Positions 5,701-11,698 of a stretch of DNA of 11,698 nucleotides are shown in pieces. The stretch comes from Spartobacteria bacterium UBA5019. Lineage in GTDB: Bacteria > Verrucomicrobiota > Verrucomicrobiia > Chthoniobacterales > Terrimicrobiaceae. Numbering within the stretch: position 1 is the stretch's first letter; each line of letters starts with the position of its first letter. A program made the position numbers and the translations under genes. Location of the stretch: NCBI GenBank assembly GCA_002396485.1, contig DGXZ01000080.1:1-11698 (forward strand), given 5' to 3'. The notes under the pieces are model-generated. The model had not been told where the DNA came from and did not search any database. It saw nothing but the letters and a program-made list of their open reading frames with translations.

Positions 5701-7812
5701 ATGGAAAACAAACCTGAAAACCATACTGAAACACACCGCGCATTGCGAAATCTGCTTTTGCCCGGCCTCGCGTTCCTGCTCTTCGCGGCAGTGATAGTTG
5801 TTGCCTTCTCGTTGCGCGGATCCGCTCAGGCGGGCGGCACGGTGACGCTTTTGTTCTTTGACCGAAACGGAACGGCGCTCACACCCACCCAGGTGCGCTC
5901 GGCTTCAAACAACGGCGGCGCCGGCTACAACAATGACTTTTTGCTGAACCCTGCCAACATGCGTGCGATCAGCAGCGGGCCGCTCTACACATCCGGTTCG
6001 AATCTGGCATTCAATATCCCATCCCAAGCGGTTGCCCTGGCTTTCAACTGGCCAACCCTTCCCGGTGGATACCAACTCTTGATTTTGGACAATGGCGGCG
6101 CAGGATTCAGCACAGCTGCGACGATCAATTTCACCTATCAGGCCGCGCTGGATGTGAAAAAAAAGCTCGATGCGGCTCGCGCGGCACGTCCCGATTATGT
6201 GCCGTCCACGAAGTTCAACACGGCATACCAAGCGGCTGCCTCCCAACTCGCCGGGGTCGATGTTTACAGTCCTGAATCCGCAAAGGGAAAAGCTGGGCAA
6301 CTGGCGCTGGACCAACTTGCGGTGGCCTACGACGCCATACTCGCCGAGCATGGACCTGTGTATGCGGCGGCGAACAAATCCACCGTCACGCCTTGGATTG
6401 GATTCACCATCGATACGGTTTCGAACTATCAAGCCAATGTCGACCTCGCCGCCACACTGGCCGCGCCCTATGCGTGGATTCGCATTGTTTTTGACGCAGG
6501 TCAGGCGCCTTCGACTTACACGAGCCTCGTCAATTACGCGAAAACCAAAGGCGTGAAGGTGCTGGGCCAGCCGATCGATTCGACCTACGACAAAGGCTAT
6601 ACTCGAGCTCAATACAAACAGCGCTTCATCGACTACATCACCGCCTTCCCGCAGATCGATGCGTGGGAGGTCGGCAACGAGGTGAACGGGAGTTGGCTCA
6701 GCAGCGACATCGGACTGCGCATCGCGGATGCCGCCGCCGAGGTGAAGGCCCGCGCGCCGAGCAAGCCGACCTTTCTGACATTTTTCTGGCAGATCAATAC
6801 CGACTCCGTCGCGAATTCGATGTTCACATGGGCGAATGCCAACCTGCCGGCGTCCACGCGCGCCAATATCGATGTGGTGACATTTTCCCAATATCAGGAA
6901 CAGGCACCGATGGGCGTAGCGTTTGATCAAGTCATGAAGACGCTGCGGGCGGAATTTCCAACACAGAAGATCGGCCTCGGCGAGCTGGGGTATTGGATAT
7001 CGGGCCAGCAATTCTGGTGGGCTTACAATCAGACAGACACGCTTGCTGCCAAGCGCACTGTGGCCGAGCAATATTACAGCGCCGGCTTTGATTATCCCGG
7101 AAGCATCGGAGGGGTCTTCTGGTGGACATACATCCAGGATTTCAAAAGCGACACCACGATGCAGCAGATCGTGAAGACTCTTCGCGACAAGCTTCAGAGC
7201 GGCGCACCGACACCGACCCCTTCGCCAACGGCAACCGCGACACCAACGGCCACGCCGACTCCAAGTCCAACACCAACAGCGACGCCGACCGCCACGCCAA
7301 CAGCAACGCCAACAGCAACGCCGACCGCCACGCCAAGACCAAGTCCTACGCCGACACCCACGCCTGCGCCGGGCGGCATTGTTTTCAATGGATCCTGGTC
7401 CGCGATGGCGAAAGTTCCCGCGACGGCGACTTATCAGGATTTATTTCAGACTGTCACCGTGACTCCGAACGCGAACCACACCGCGAGCGTCTGGGTGAAG
7501 GGCAGCGGCTCCCTGGAGTTGCAGGCCTGGGGCAATGCCGCTTGGACGAAGCGCCTCGCCTCGGTGCGGATCAATGCGACTTCGACCTGGACGAAATTCA
7601 CCACGCCTGTGTTCAATGCCGGCAACCGCCAGCGTGTTTACCTGAGCTTCGACACCGCCTTCGCCAACGCGGCTGGCACGATGTATTTCGACGAGGTTTT
7701 CTTGGGAACATCGGGTGGCGTAAACCGCGTCACCAATCCCGGCTTTGAAAGCGGCAACAAGAGCTGGACTAACGACGCGCCTGCCATATTCAGCATTCAG
7801 ACAGGGCAATAA
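5701..7812 (+). CDS. secreted glycoside hydrolase-like protein with Pro/Thr linker and CBM-like C-terminus
   Basis: A 703-residue exported protein, probably a polysaccharide-cleaving enzyme. Order of parts: cytoplasmic tail and signal or anchor helix (about 16-44, possible cleavage after GSAQA); a beta-rich domain (46-145); a helical stretch (146-218); a TIM-barrel-like domain (about 228-497); a linker of almost only Pro, Thr, Ala and Ser (503-557); and a beta-sandwich resembling CBM4/9 modules (about 558-670). It closes with 30 residues that include NPGFESG. In the barrel, DAWEVGNEVNG gives a candidate acid/base E327 after N326, and IGLGELGYW gives a candidate nucleophile E428, the clan GH-A pattern. 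GGVFWWTYIQDF (470-481) fits the last barrel strand. I cannot name the GH family or substrate. The ATG at 5701 is the only sensible start: the only upstream in-frame ATG (5677) runs into a TAA, and the next in-frame ATG lies past the signal region. A hairpin follows the stop. Confidence 0.75.
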   Translation: MENKPENHTETHRALRNLLLPGLAFLLFAAVIVVAFSLRGSAQAGGTVTLLFFDRNGTALTPTQVRSASNNGGAGYNNDFLLNPANMRAISSGPLYTSGSNLAFNIPSQAVALAFNWPTLPGGYQLLILDNGGAGFSTAATINFTYQAALDVKKKLDAARAARPDYVPSTKFNTAYQAAASQLAGVDVYSPESAKGKAGQLALDQLAVAYDAILAEHGPVYAAANKSTVTPWIGFTIDTVSNYQANVDLAATLAAPYAWIRIVFDAGQAPSTYTSLVNYAKTKGVKVLGQPIDSTYDKGYTRAQYKQRFIDYITAFPQIDAWEVGNEVNGSWLSSDIGLRIADAAAEVKARAPSKPTFLTFFWQINTDSVANSMFTWANANLPASTRANIDVVTFSQYQEQAPMGVAFDQVMKTLRAEFPTQKIGLGELGYWISGQQFWWAYNQTDTLAAKRTVAEQYYSAGFDYPGSIGGVFWWTYIQDFKSDTTMQQIVKTLRDKLQSGAPTPTPSPTATATPTATPTPSPTPTATPTATPTATPTATPTATPRPSPTPTPTPAPGGIVFNGSWSAMAKVPATATYQDLFQTVTVTPNANHTASVWVKGSGSLELQAWGNAAWTKRLASVRINATSTWTKFTTPVFNAGNRQRVYLSFDTAFANAAGTMYFDEVFLGTSGGVNRVTNPGFESGNKSWTNDAPAIFSIQTGQ
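7207..7371 (+). repeat. coding microrepeat for the Pro/Thr linker
   Basis: This stretch encodes residues 503-557 as runs of Pro-Thr, Ala-Thr-Pro-Thr and Pro-Ser. At the DNA level it is an imperfect repeat of 6- and 12-base units, for example two copies of acgccaacagca flanked by acgccgaccgcc variants. It joins the catalytic domain to the CBM-like domain as a flexible, probably extended and possibly O-glycosylated spacer. Such repeats are prone to slippage, so linker length may vary between strains. It is not a CRISPR array: there are no unique spacers. Confidence 0.85.
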
Positions 7813-7819
7813 GGCAGGC

Positions 7820-7866
7820 AAGGTTTCAGCCGTGCCGCGAAATCCGTCGGCACGGCTTGAAACTTT
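7820..7866 (+). terminator. strong hairpin after the glycoside hydrolase-like gene
   Basis: Starting 8 nt after the stop codon, AAGGTTTCAGCCGTGCCG (7820-7837) pairs with 7848-7866 to give about 18 base pairs, with one bulged T, one G-T pair and a 10-nt loop. No T-run follows on either strand. It could stop transcription in a factor-assisted way, or protect the 3' end of the mRNA. It also separates this gene from resB. Confidence 0.6.
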
Positions 7867-7947
7867 CAAGAGGCAGGATAGCTTCTGCGGGTCATGCCGT
7901 TTTTGTTGAGCTCACCTGACATTTCTTTTTTGAAAGGCACCGCAACC

Positions 7948-7953
7948 GGAGGG
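7948..7953 (+). promoter_or_regulatory. ribosome binding site deciding the TTG start of resB
   Basis: GGAGGG ends 8 nt before the TTG at 7962, the strongest Shine-Dalgarno sequence in the window. An ATG at 7957, only 3 nt from the site, begins a two-codon frame (ATG CTT TGA) whose stop overlaps the TTG. The TTG is therefore the better resB start. Confidence 0.7.
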
Positions 7954-7961
7954 CGCATGCT

Positions 7962-9740
7962 TTGACTGCGCTGGAGCGGAAGCGACTAGTCGAAACGCGT
8001 AAAAAAAACTCCACGTTCTGGCGTGTTGTTCACTGGCTGGGTTCGTTGCAGCTCGCCCTCATTCTCTTGGCAACCATTGCGATTGCCTGCGCCGCAGCGA
8101 CGATTGCCGAGTCGGAGTTCAGCACCAAAATCGCCCAGGCTTACATCTACAAGGCACCTTGGTTCCTCGTCTGGTTGGCCGTGCTTTGCATCAATCTCTT
8201 CGCAGTGACCCTGACCCGCTGGCCATGGGAAAAAAAGCACGCCGGCTTTATTATCACCCACTACGGCATCATCACTCTCCTCTTTGGCGCGATGGTGGGA
8301 ATCCAAACGGGGTTCGAGGGAAATGTCACCCTTCACAAGGACAAGGGGCCCGTGCGCAAAGTGACGGTGAACCGCAGCATCATTCAAGTGGAGAGCCCGA
8401 ACGACTCGGCGCTCTATGTCATGCCCTTCGACGCTGCCACAGCGCGCCCGAGTGAGAAGCGTCCTCGTGTTTTCGAAGTTCCTCAAACAAATCTTCAAAT
8501 CATCGCCGACGGATTCAGCGACAATCTCATCAAGGAGGAAAAACTCGTTCCCTCCGAGTCAGGCGGGCCTGGCGTCATGCTTCGCTTCACCAGCCCGCGC
8601 ATGGGGCAGAATCTGGAGATGCCGATGGTGCTGGAAGGCCAGGCGCCGCAGGAGCGCGATTTTTTTGGGCTTGCGCGCGTGGTTTTTCAATCTGAACTGC
8701 CGCCGCCAAAGTCTTCAGGCGATAGCGAGACTCAGATGGTTTTTGGAAAGTTCGCATCCGTGGTGCAGGGAGAGGCGAAGGCTTCCGGCATTCGAGTCAT
8801 GCTGGGCGCGGATGGAAAAAAAATAACGATCGCCCCGCCCGATATGGCAGCGATGACCTATCTGCGCGAAGAAGTGATGAAATCGCCCATCCAAGCGGGT
8901 GGGGCGCTGGTCACTGTGGAGGAATACTGGCCTGATTTTGAGATGGTCGGCGGACGTCCGGTGACCAAGAGCGATCAGCCGAACAACCCGGCTGCGCTCG
9001 TGCGGATTCAGAGCGCCCAGGCCTCTGAGGGCGACTCGAAACCCGCGCTGGTGGCATCTCCCAGTGAGGGCGGCATCCGCTACCAGCTTCAGCGTAGCGG
9101 CGCCACTCTGGCTGCTGGAAGCGCCAAGGTGGGTGAATCATTTTCCACCGGCTGGGCGGATTGGCAGGTCGAGGTGCTCGGATACTATCCCGATGCCGCT
9201 GTGCGCTCGACCATGCAGTCCGGCCCGCCTTTGCCGAAGGGCGAGACCGGCGTTCCCGGTTTCCGGGCGCGGCTTGTCTCTCCGGAGAAGAAGGACTCCG
9301 AAACGCGCTGGGTCGTGAGTGGTGACATCACCTCACTCACGGACGGTCGCAATGTCGTTCGCATCGGATACGGATTGGAATTGCGTCCGCTGCCGTTTGC
9401 CATGCGGCTCTTGAATTTCGAGGTTCCGCGTTACGAGGGCACCGAGACGCCTTCGAATTTCATTGCGACGGTGGAGTTCAAAGAGGATGGCACCGGCCTT
9501 ACCAAGACCGGCACGGCGCGAATGAACCATCCGGCCAGCTTCCCAGGTACGGTTCTGGCAAATTTCACGGGCATCAACTACAAGTTTTCCCAAGCCGAGT
9601 GGAACCCCCGCGACCTCGGCGAGACCACGCTCCAGGTTCTCTACGATCCGGGCTGGTTGCTGAAATGGTCCGGCTCGCTGGCCATTTGTATCGGCATCGC
9701 CATCATGTTTTACTTCAAACCCAAATCCAAGGACGCATGA
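7962..9740 (+). CDS. resB: cytochrome c biogenesis protein ResB (Ccs1)
   Basis: One half of the system II cytochrome c synthase. With CcsA it carries heme across the inner membrane and joins it to CXXCH motifs of apocytochromes on the periplasmic side. The 592-residue protein has the ResB plan: three N-terminal membrane helices (about residues 28-48, 66-86 and 94-115), a large periplasmic domain (about 116-560), and a last helix (about 566-585). The third helix begins HAGFIITHYG, with H93 and H100 available as heme-handling candidates. The C-terminal stretch LQVLYDPGWLLKWSG just before the last helix is typical of the family. Start is TTG, chosen for the GGAGGG 8 nt upstream. The stop overlaps the ccsA start by 4 nt (ATGA), so the two are translationally coupled. 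No clear promoter is seen in the 95 nt between the hairpin and the start. Confidence 0.92.
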   Translation: MTALERKRLVETRKKNSTFWRVVHWLGSLQLALILLATIAIACAAATIAESEFSTKIAQAYIYKAPWFLVWLAVLCINLFAVTLTRWPWEKKHAGFIITHYGIITLLFGAMVGIQTGFEGNVTLHKDKGPVRKVTVNRSIIQVESPNDSALYVMPFDAATARPSEKRPRVFEVPQTNLQIIADGFSDNLIKEEKLVPSESGGPGVMLRFTSPRMGQNLEMPMVLEGQAPQERDFFGLARVVFQSELPPPKSSGDSETQMVFGKFASVVQGEAKASGIRVMLGADGKKITIAPPDMAAMTYLREEVMKSPIQAGGALVTVEEYWPDFEMVGGRPVTKSDQPNNPAALVRIQSAQASEGDSKPALVASPSEGGIRYQLQRSGATLAAGSAKVGESFSTGWADWQVEVLGYYPDAAVRSTMQSGPPLPKGETGVPGFRARLVSPEKKDSETRWVVSGDITSLTDGRNVVRIGYGLELRPLPFAMRLLNFEVPRYEGTETPSNFIATVEFKEDGTGLTKTGTARMNHPASFPGTVLANFTGINYKFSQAEWNPRDLGETTLQVLYDPGWLLKWSGSLAICIGIAIMFYFKPKSKDA

Positions 9741-11323
9741 CATCTCTCTTCCGCATTTTTGCCTTTGCCGCCGGACTTCTCATTTTTTGCAACGCCTCGC
9801 ACGGGCTCGATCTCACGGGCTTGGACTCGGTGCCGATTCAAGAAGGCGGGCGGAAAAAGCCATTCCTCGTTTTCGCAGATGAAGCGCTCCTGAGCCTCTC
9901 TGGAAAAAGCCGCTACATGACGGATGGCGTGAAGGTCAACTCGACCGCGACGGTCGCCTCGCTGTGGCTCACGCCGGTCGGTTGGGAAGACCAGCCGCTC
10001 ATTCTCATCGGGAATAAAAAATTCAAGGACCAGCTCGGTCTCGATCCCGCAAAAAAACTTTTCAGCTACCGCGAGCTGGCAGGAAATGAAAAGCTACGTG
10101 CCGCGTTGGAGGAGGTCTCGGCCATCCGTTCGAAAAATCCCAAGGCCTCACTCGATGTGCTCCAGCGCGAGGCTTCCACCGTCGGCATGCGCCTCGCGGT
10201 TTTTGAGGGGCTCGTGAGCGGACGCTCCGTCACTCTGCTGCCGACAGGCGCCGCTGCATGGAGTCCCCTGAAGTCCGACGACGTCGCGCTCGCCAAGCTG
10301 CGGGAGGGATTCCGCTCGAACAACCAAGCCGACTTCGATGCCGGTCTCACGGAGCTGCGCGACGAGCAGGCCCGGGAGGAGGCGAGATTCCAGGCGGATG
10401 CCGGCAAGATCGCCGTGGAGGTCTTTTACCAGAGACTTCACCCTTTCCGCTGGGCTTGGATTCTCTATCTCGCGGCGGGCATCGGAATGCTCGTGGTGCC
10501 TGGAAAGCCCGGCTATGTGCTGGGCTGGTCGTTCGCCCTCTGCGGTTTCTTGCTCCAACTCGCCGGCTTTATTTTCCGGATCATCGTTTCCGGCCGCGCG
10601 CCTGTAACGAACATGTATGAGTCGGTCGTGTGGGTGGCATTTGGCACGATTTTCTTCGCGCTCGTTTTCGAGGCCATATACCGCAGCCGGTATTTCCTCC
10701 TCGGCGCCGTGCCTGTGGCAGTCGCCTCGCTCATCCTTGCCGACACCCAGCCAGTGATCCTCGATCGTTCGATCCACCCGCTCGTTCCGGTGCTGGCGGA
10801 TAATTTCTGGCTCACGACCCATGTGCTTACGATCACGCTCAGCTACGCCGCCTTTGCCCTGGCGCTTGGCGTCGGCCATATCATTCTCGGAAAATCCCTC
10901 TTCGGTGGAAAGGCCTCCCCGGCTTTGAACAACTATCTTTACCGCACCCTGCAAATCGGCGTCCTCCTCCTCGCCATCGGCACCATCCTCGGTGGCGTGT
11001 GGGCCAACTACTCCTGGGGTCGATTCTGGGACTGGGACCCCAAGGAAACCTGGGCGCTCATCGCGCTTCTGGCTTATCTCTTTCTCCTGCATGGCCGCAT
11101 CGCCGGCAGGTGGGGTGGATTTGGAATGGCTGTGGGTGCCGTGCTGGCCTTTCAATGCGTGATCATGGCTTGGTATGGTGTGAACTTCATTCTCGGCGTG
11201 GGACTTCACAGCTACGGATTTGGAACAGGCGGACTCCCCGGAGCCATCGCCTTCGTGCTGTGTGAACTCGCCTTTGTCACCCTTGCCGTGCTTCGTCAAA
11301 AGCGCGCAAAGAAAACCGCCTGA
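9737..11323 (+). CDS. ccsA: cytochrome c biogenesis protein CcsA (ResC) with periplasmic N-terminal domain
   Basis: The heme-handling and transferase half of system II. The 528-residue protein has the WWD signature WANYSWGRFWDWDPKETW (421-438) inside a multi-helix C-terminal domain (about 238-520). Conserved histidines flank it: H362 (LTTHVLTITLSY) and H491 (GVGLHSYGF). The family motif TNMYESVVW (291-299) is also present. Ahead of this is about 230 residues not found in short CcsA/ResC proteins: a signal-like helix (1-22), then a probably periplasmic domain with PIQEGGRKKPFLVFA (33-47) and QPLILIGNKKFKDQLGL (86-102). From memory, similar domains sit between ResB and CcsA in fused proteins of Bacteroidetes and in Planctomycetes. 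The ATG at 9737 overlaps the resB stop; an in-frame start at 9599 would overlap resB by 142 nt and lose the signal peptide, so it is rejected. Confidence 0.92.
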   Translation: MTSLFRIFAFAAGLLIFCNASHGLDLTGLDSVPIQEGGRKKPFLVFADEALLSLSGKSRYMTDGVKVNSTATVASLWLTPVGWEDQPLILIGNKKFKDQLGLDPAKKLFSYRELAGNEKLRAALEEVSAIRSKNPKASLDVLQREASTVGMRLAVFEGLVSGRSVTLLPTGAAAWSPLKSDDVALAKLREGFRSNNQADFDAGLTELRDEQAREEARFQADAGKIAVEVFYQRLHPFRWAWILYLAAGIGMLVVPGKPGYVLGWSFALCGFLLQLAGFIFRIIVSGRAPVTNMYESVVWVAFGTIFFALVFEAIYRSRYFLLGAVPVAVASLILADTQPVILDRSIHPLVPVLADNFWLTTHVLTITLSYAAFALALGVGHIILGKSLFGGKASPALNNYLYRTLQIGVLLLAIGTILGGVWANYSWGRFWDWDPKETWALIALLAYLFLLHGRIAGRWGGFGMAVGAVLAFQCVIMAWYGVNFILGVGLHSYGFGTGGLPGAIAFVLCELAFVTLAVLRQKRAKKTA

Positions 11324-11367
11324 CAACCCATCGCGTCGCCGGTCGCCTAATACTCTGCATTTTCCCT

Positions 11368-11395
11368 TTGACAGAAAACGCGGAAGCGATACTTT
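11368..11395 (+). promoter_or_regulatory. probable promoter of the tRNA-Thr/tuf unit
   Basis: A perfect TTGACA (11368-11373) is followed after 16 nt by TACTTT (11390-11395), which matches TATAAT at three of six positions. It lies 136 nt before the tRNA. A leader of about 130 nt would result; it contains small inverted repeats such as CCTGT-CGGAA-ACAGG. A strong -35 box suits a highly expressed tRNA and EF-Tu transcript. The rest of the 208-nt gap between ccsA and the tRNA holds no gene. Confidence 0.5.
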
Positions 11396-11531
11396 TCACG
11401 TCCCTGTCGGAAACAGGAGAGGACGCCAACTGCCCGTCGCAAATGCGGCAGCGGTCTGCGTCGTCGCCTATTTCCAGCGGGAAAACATAACGCAGGTCGA
11501 TGTGCAAACACCGCGGCTCCGGCCGCCAAAT

Positions 11532-11607
<76 letters not shown>

Positions 11608-11649
11608 CCAACATCGTCCCGCACATAAAAAACCAACCGAAAAATCAAG

Positions 11650-11698
11650 ATGGCAAAAGAACAGTTCCAGCGTAACAAACCGCACGTCAACATCGGCA
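11650..11698 (+). CDS. tuf: elongation factor Tu, 5' end only
   Basis: The first 16 codons encode MAKEQFQRNKPHVNIG and then run off the window. This matches the invariant EF-Tu N-terminus just before the GTP-binding P-loop (GHVDHGKT in the family, beyond this sequence). It begins 42 nt after the tRNA-Thr CCA end. No clear Shine-Dalgarno sequence is visible in the A-rich stretch before the ATG. EF-Tu delivers aminoacyl-tRNA to the ribosome. The identity is firm despite the short length, because of the sequence and the tRNA-Thr context. Confidence 0.93.
   Translation, partial: MAKEQFQRNKPHVNIG

Noticed and set aside
5549..5743. Longer N-terminus for the carboxypeptidase
   Set aside because: The extra 64 residues look non-coding, overlap the divergent gene, and would move the lipobox away from the N-terminus. 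The ATG at 5551 has AGGA at the right distance.
4898..5794. 298-codon plus-strand frame across the carboxypeptidase gene and the intergenic region
   Set aside because: Antisense to a protein with all three S11 motifs. Its own translation has no recognisable fold and ends inside the next gene.
5905..7071. 388-codon open frame on the minus strand, antisense to the glycoside hydrolase-like gene
   Set aside because: Arg/Gly/Ile-rich shadow product with no signal, motif or start site. The plus strand carries a coherent multidomain protein.
7204..7374. Repeat region considered as a CRISPR or tandem regulatory array
   Set aside because: The units are short, imperfect, in frame and encode a Pro/Thr linker, with no spacers between them.
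553..7812. Possible polysaccharide utilisation locus spanning the sulfatase operon and the glycoside hydrolase-like gene
   Set aside because: There is no SusC/SusD pair, transporter or regulator. The two parts lie on opposite strands and are separated by a cell-wall gene, so a single locus is not supported.
9599..9736. Upstream extension of ccsA starting at 9599
   Set aside because: It would overlap resB by 142 nt and place 46 Arg/Pro/His-rich residues before a good signal peptide. The ATGA overlap start at 9737 is far better.
10148..11326. 392-codon open frame on the minus strand, antisense to ccsA
   Set aside because: The sequence is charged and low in pattern, with no recognisable domain, while the plus strand encodes an unmistakable CcsA. 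Long antisense frames are expected in GC-rich coding DNA.

Overview
The window reads as a chromosomal segment of a Gram-negative, sulfatase-rich bacterium of the PVC group. A member of Verrucomicrobiota is my best guess. This rests on several things: an exported sulfatase next to its own formylglycine-generating enzyme, an outer-membrane beta-barrel protein, two lipoprotein signal peptides, system II (ResB/CcsA) cytochrome c maturation with an enlarged CcsA, GTG and TTG starts with weak Shine-Dalgarno sequences, and an EF-Tu N-terminus of the type MAKEQFQRNKPHVNIG. The taxon is an inference. No rRNA, prophage, insertion sequence or CRISPR array is visible.

Layout. (1) Positions 1-529: an unassigned left edge, then a small AT-richer gene for a four-helix membrane protein (DUF4345-like). 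(2) Positions 4438 down to 553, minus strand: a three-gene operon of arylsulfatase, outer-membrane barrel protein with a large helical insertion, and formylglycine-generating enzyme (FGE). The first two genes overlap by 4 nt and the third follows after 56 nt. All three products carry export signals, so the sulfatase is probably matured outside the cytoplasm by a lipoprotein FGE. (3) Positions 5551 down to 4613, minus strand: a lipoprotein D-alanyl-D-alanine carboxypeptidase (peptidase family S11). (4) Positions 5701-7812, plus strand, divergent from (3): a secreted multidomain glycoside hydrolase-like protein with a TIM-barrel-type catalytic core, a Pro/Thr linker and a carbohydrate-binding-like C-terminus that looks permuted or cut short. 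A strong hairpin follows it. (5) Positions 7962-11323, plus strand: resB and ccsA, overlapping by 4 nt (ATGA), together forming the system II cytochrome c heme-delivery and ligation complex. (6) Positions 11368-11698, plus strand: a probable promoter, tRNA-Thr(GGT), and the first 16 codons of tuf. This is the start of the translation and ribosomal-protein region.

How the genes fit together: the sulfatase operon and the secreted glycoside hydrolase both suggest use of sulfated or complex polysaccharides, although they are not in one transcription unit. The carboxypeptidase and resB-ccsA are housekeeping cell-envelope functions. The most distinctive items are the exported sulfatase/FGE pair with a barrel protein between them, the helical insertion in that barrel, and the glycoside hydrolase-like protein, which I cannot place in a named family.
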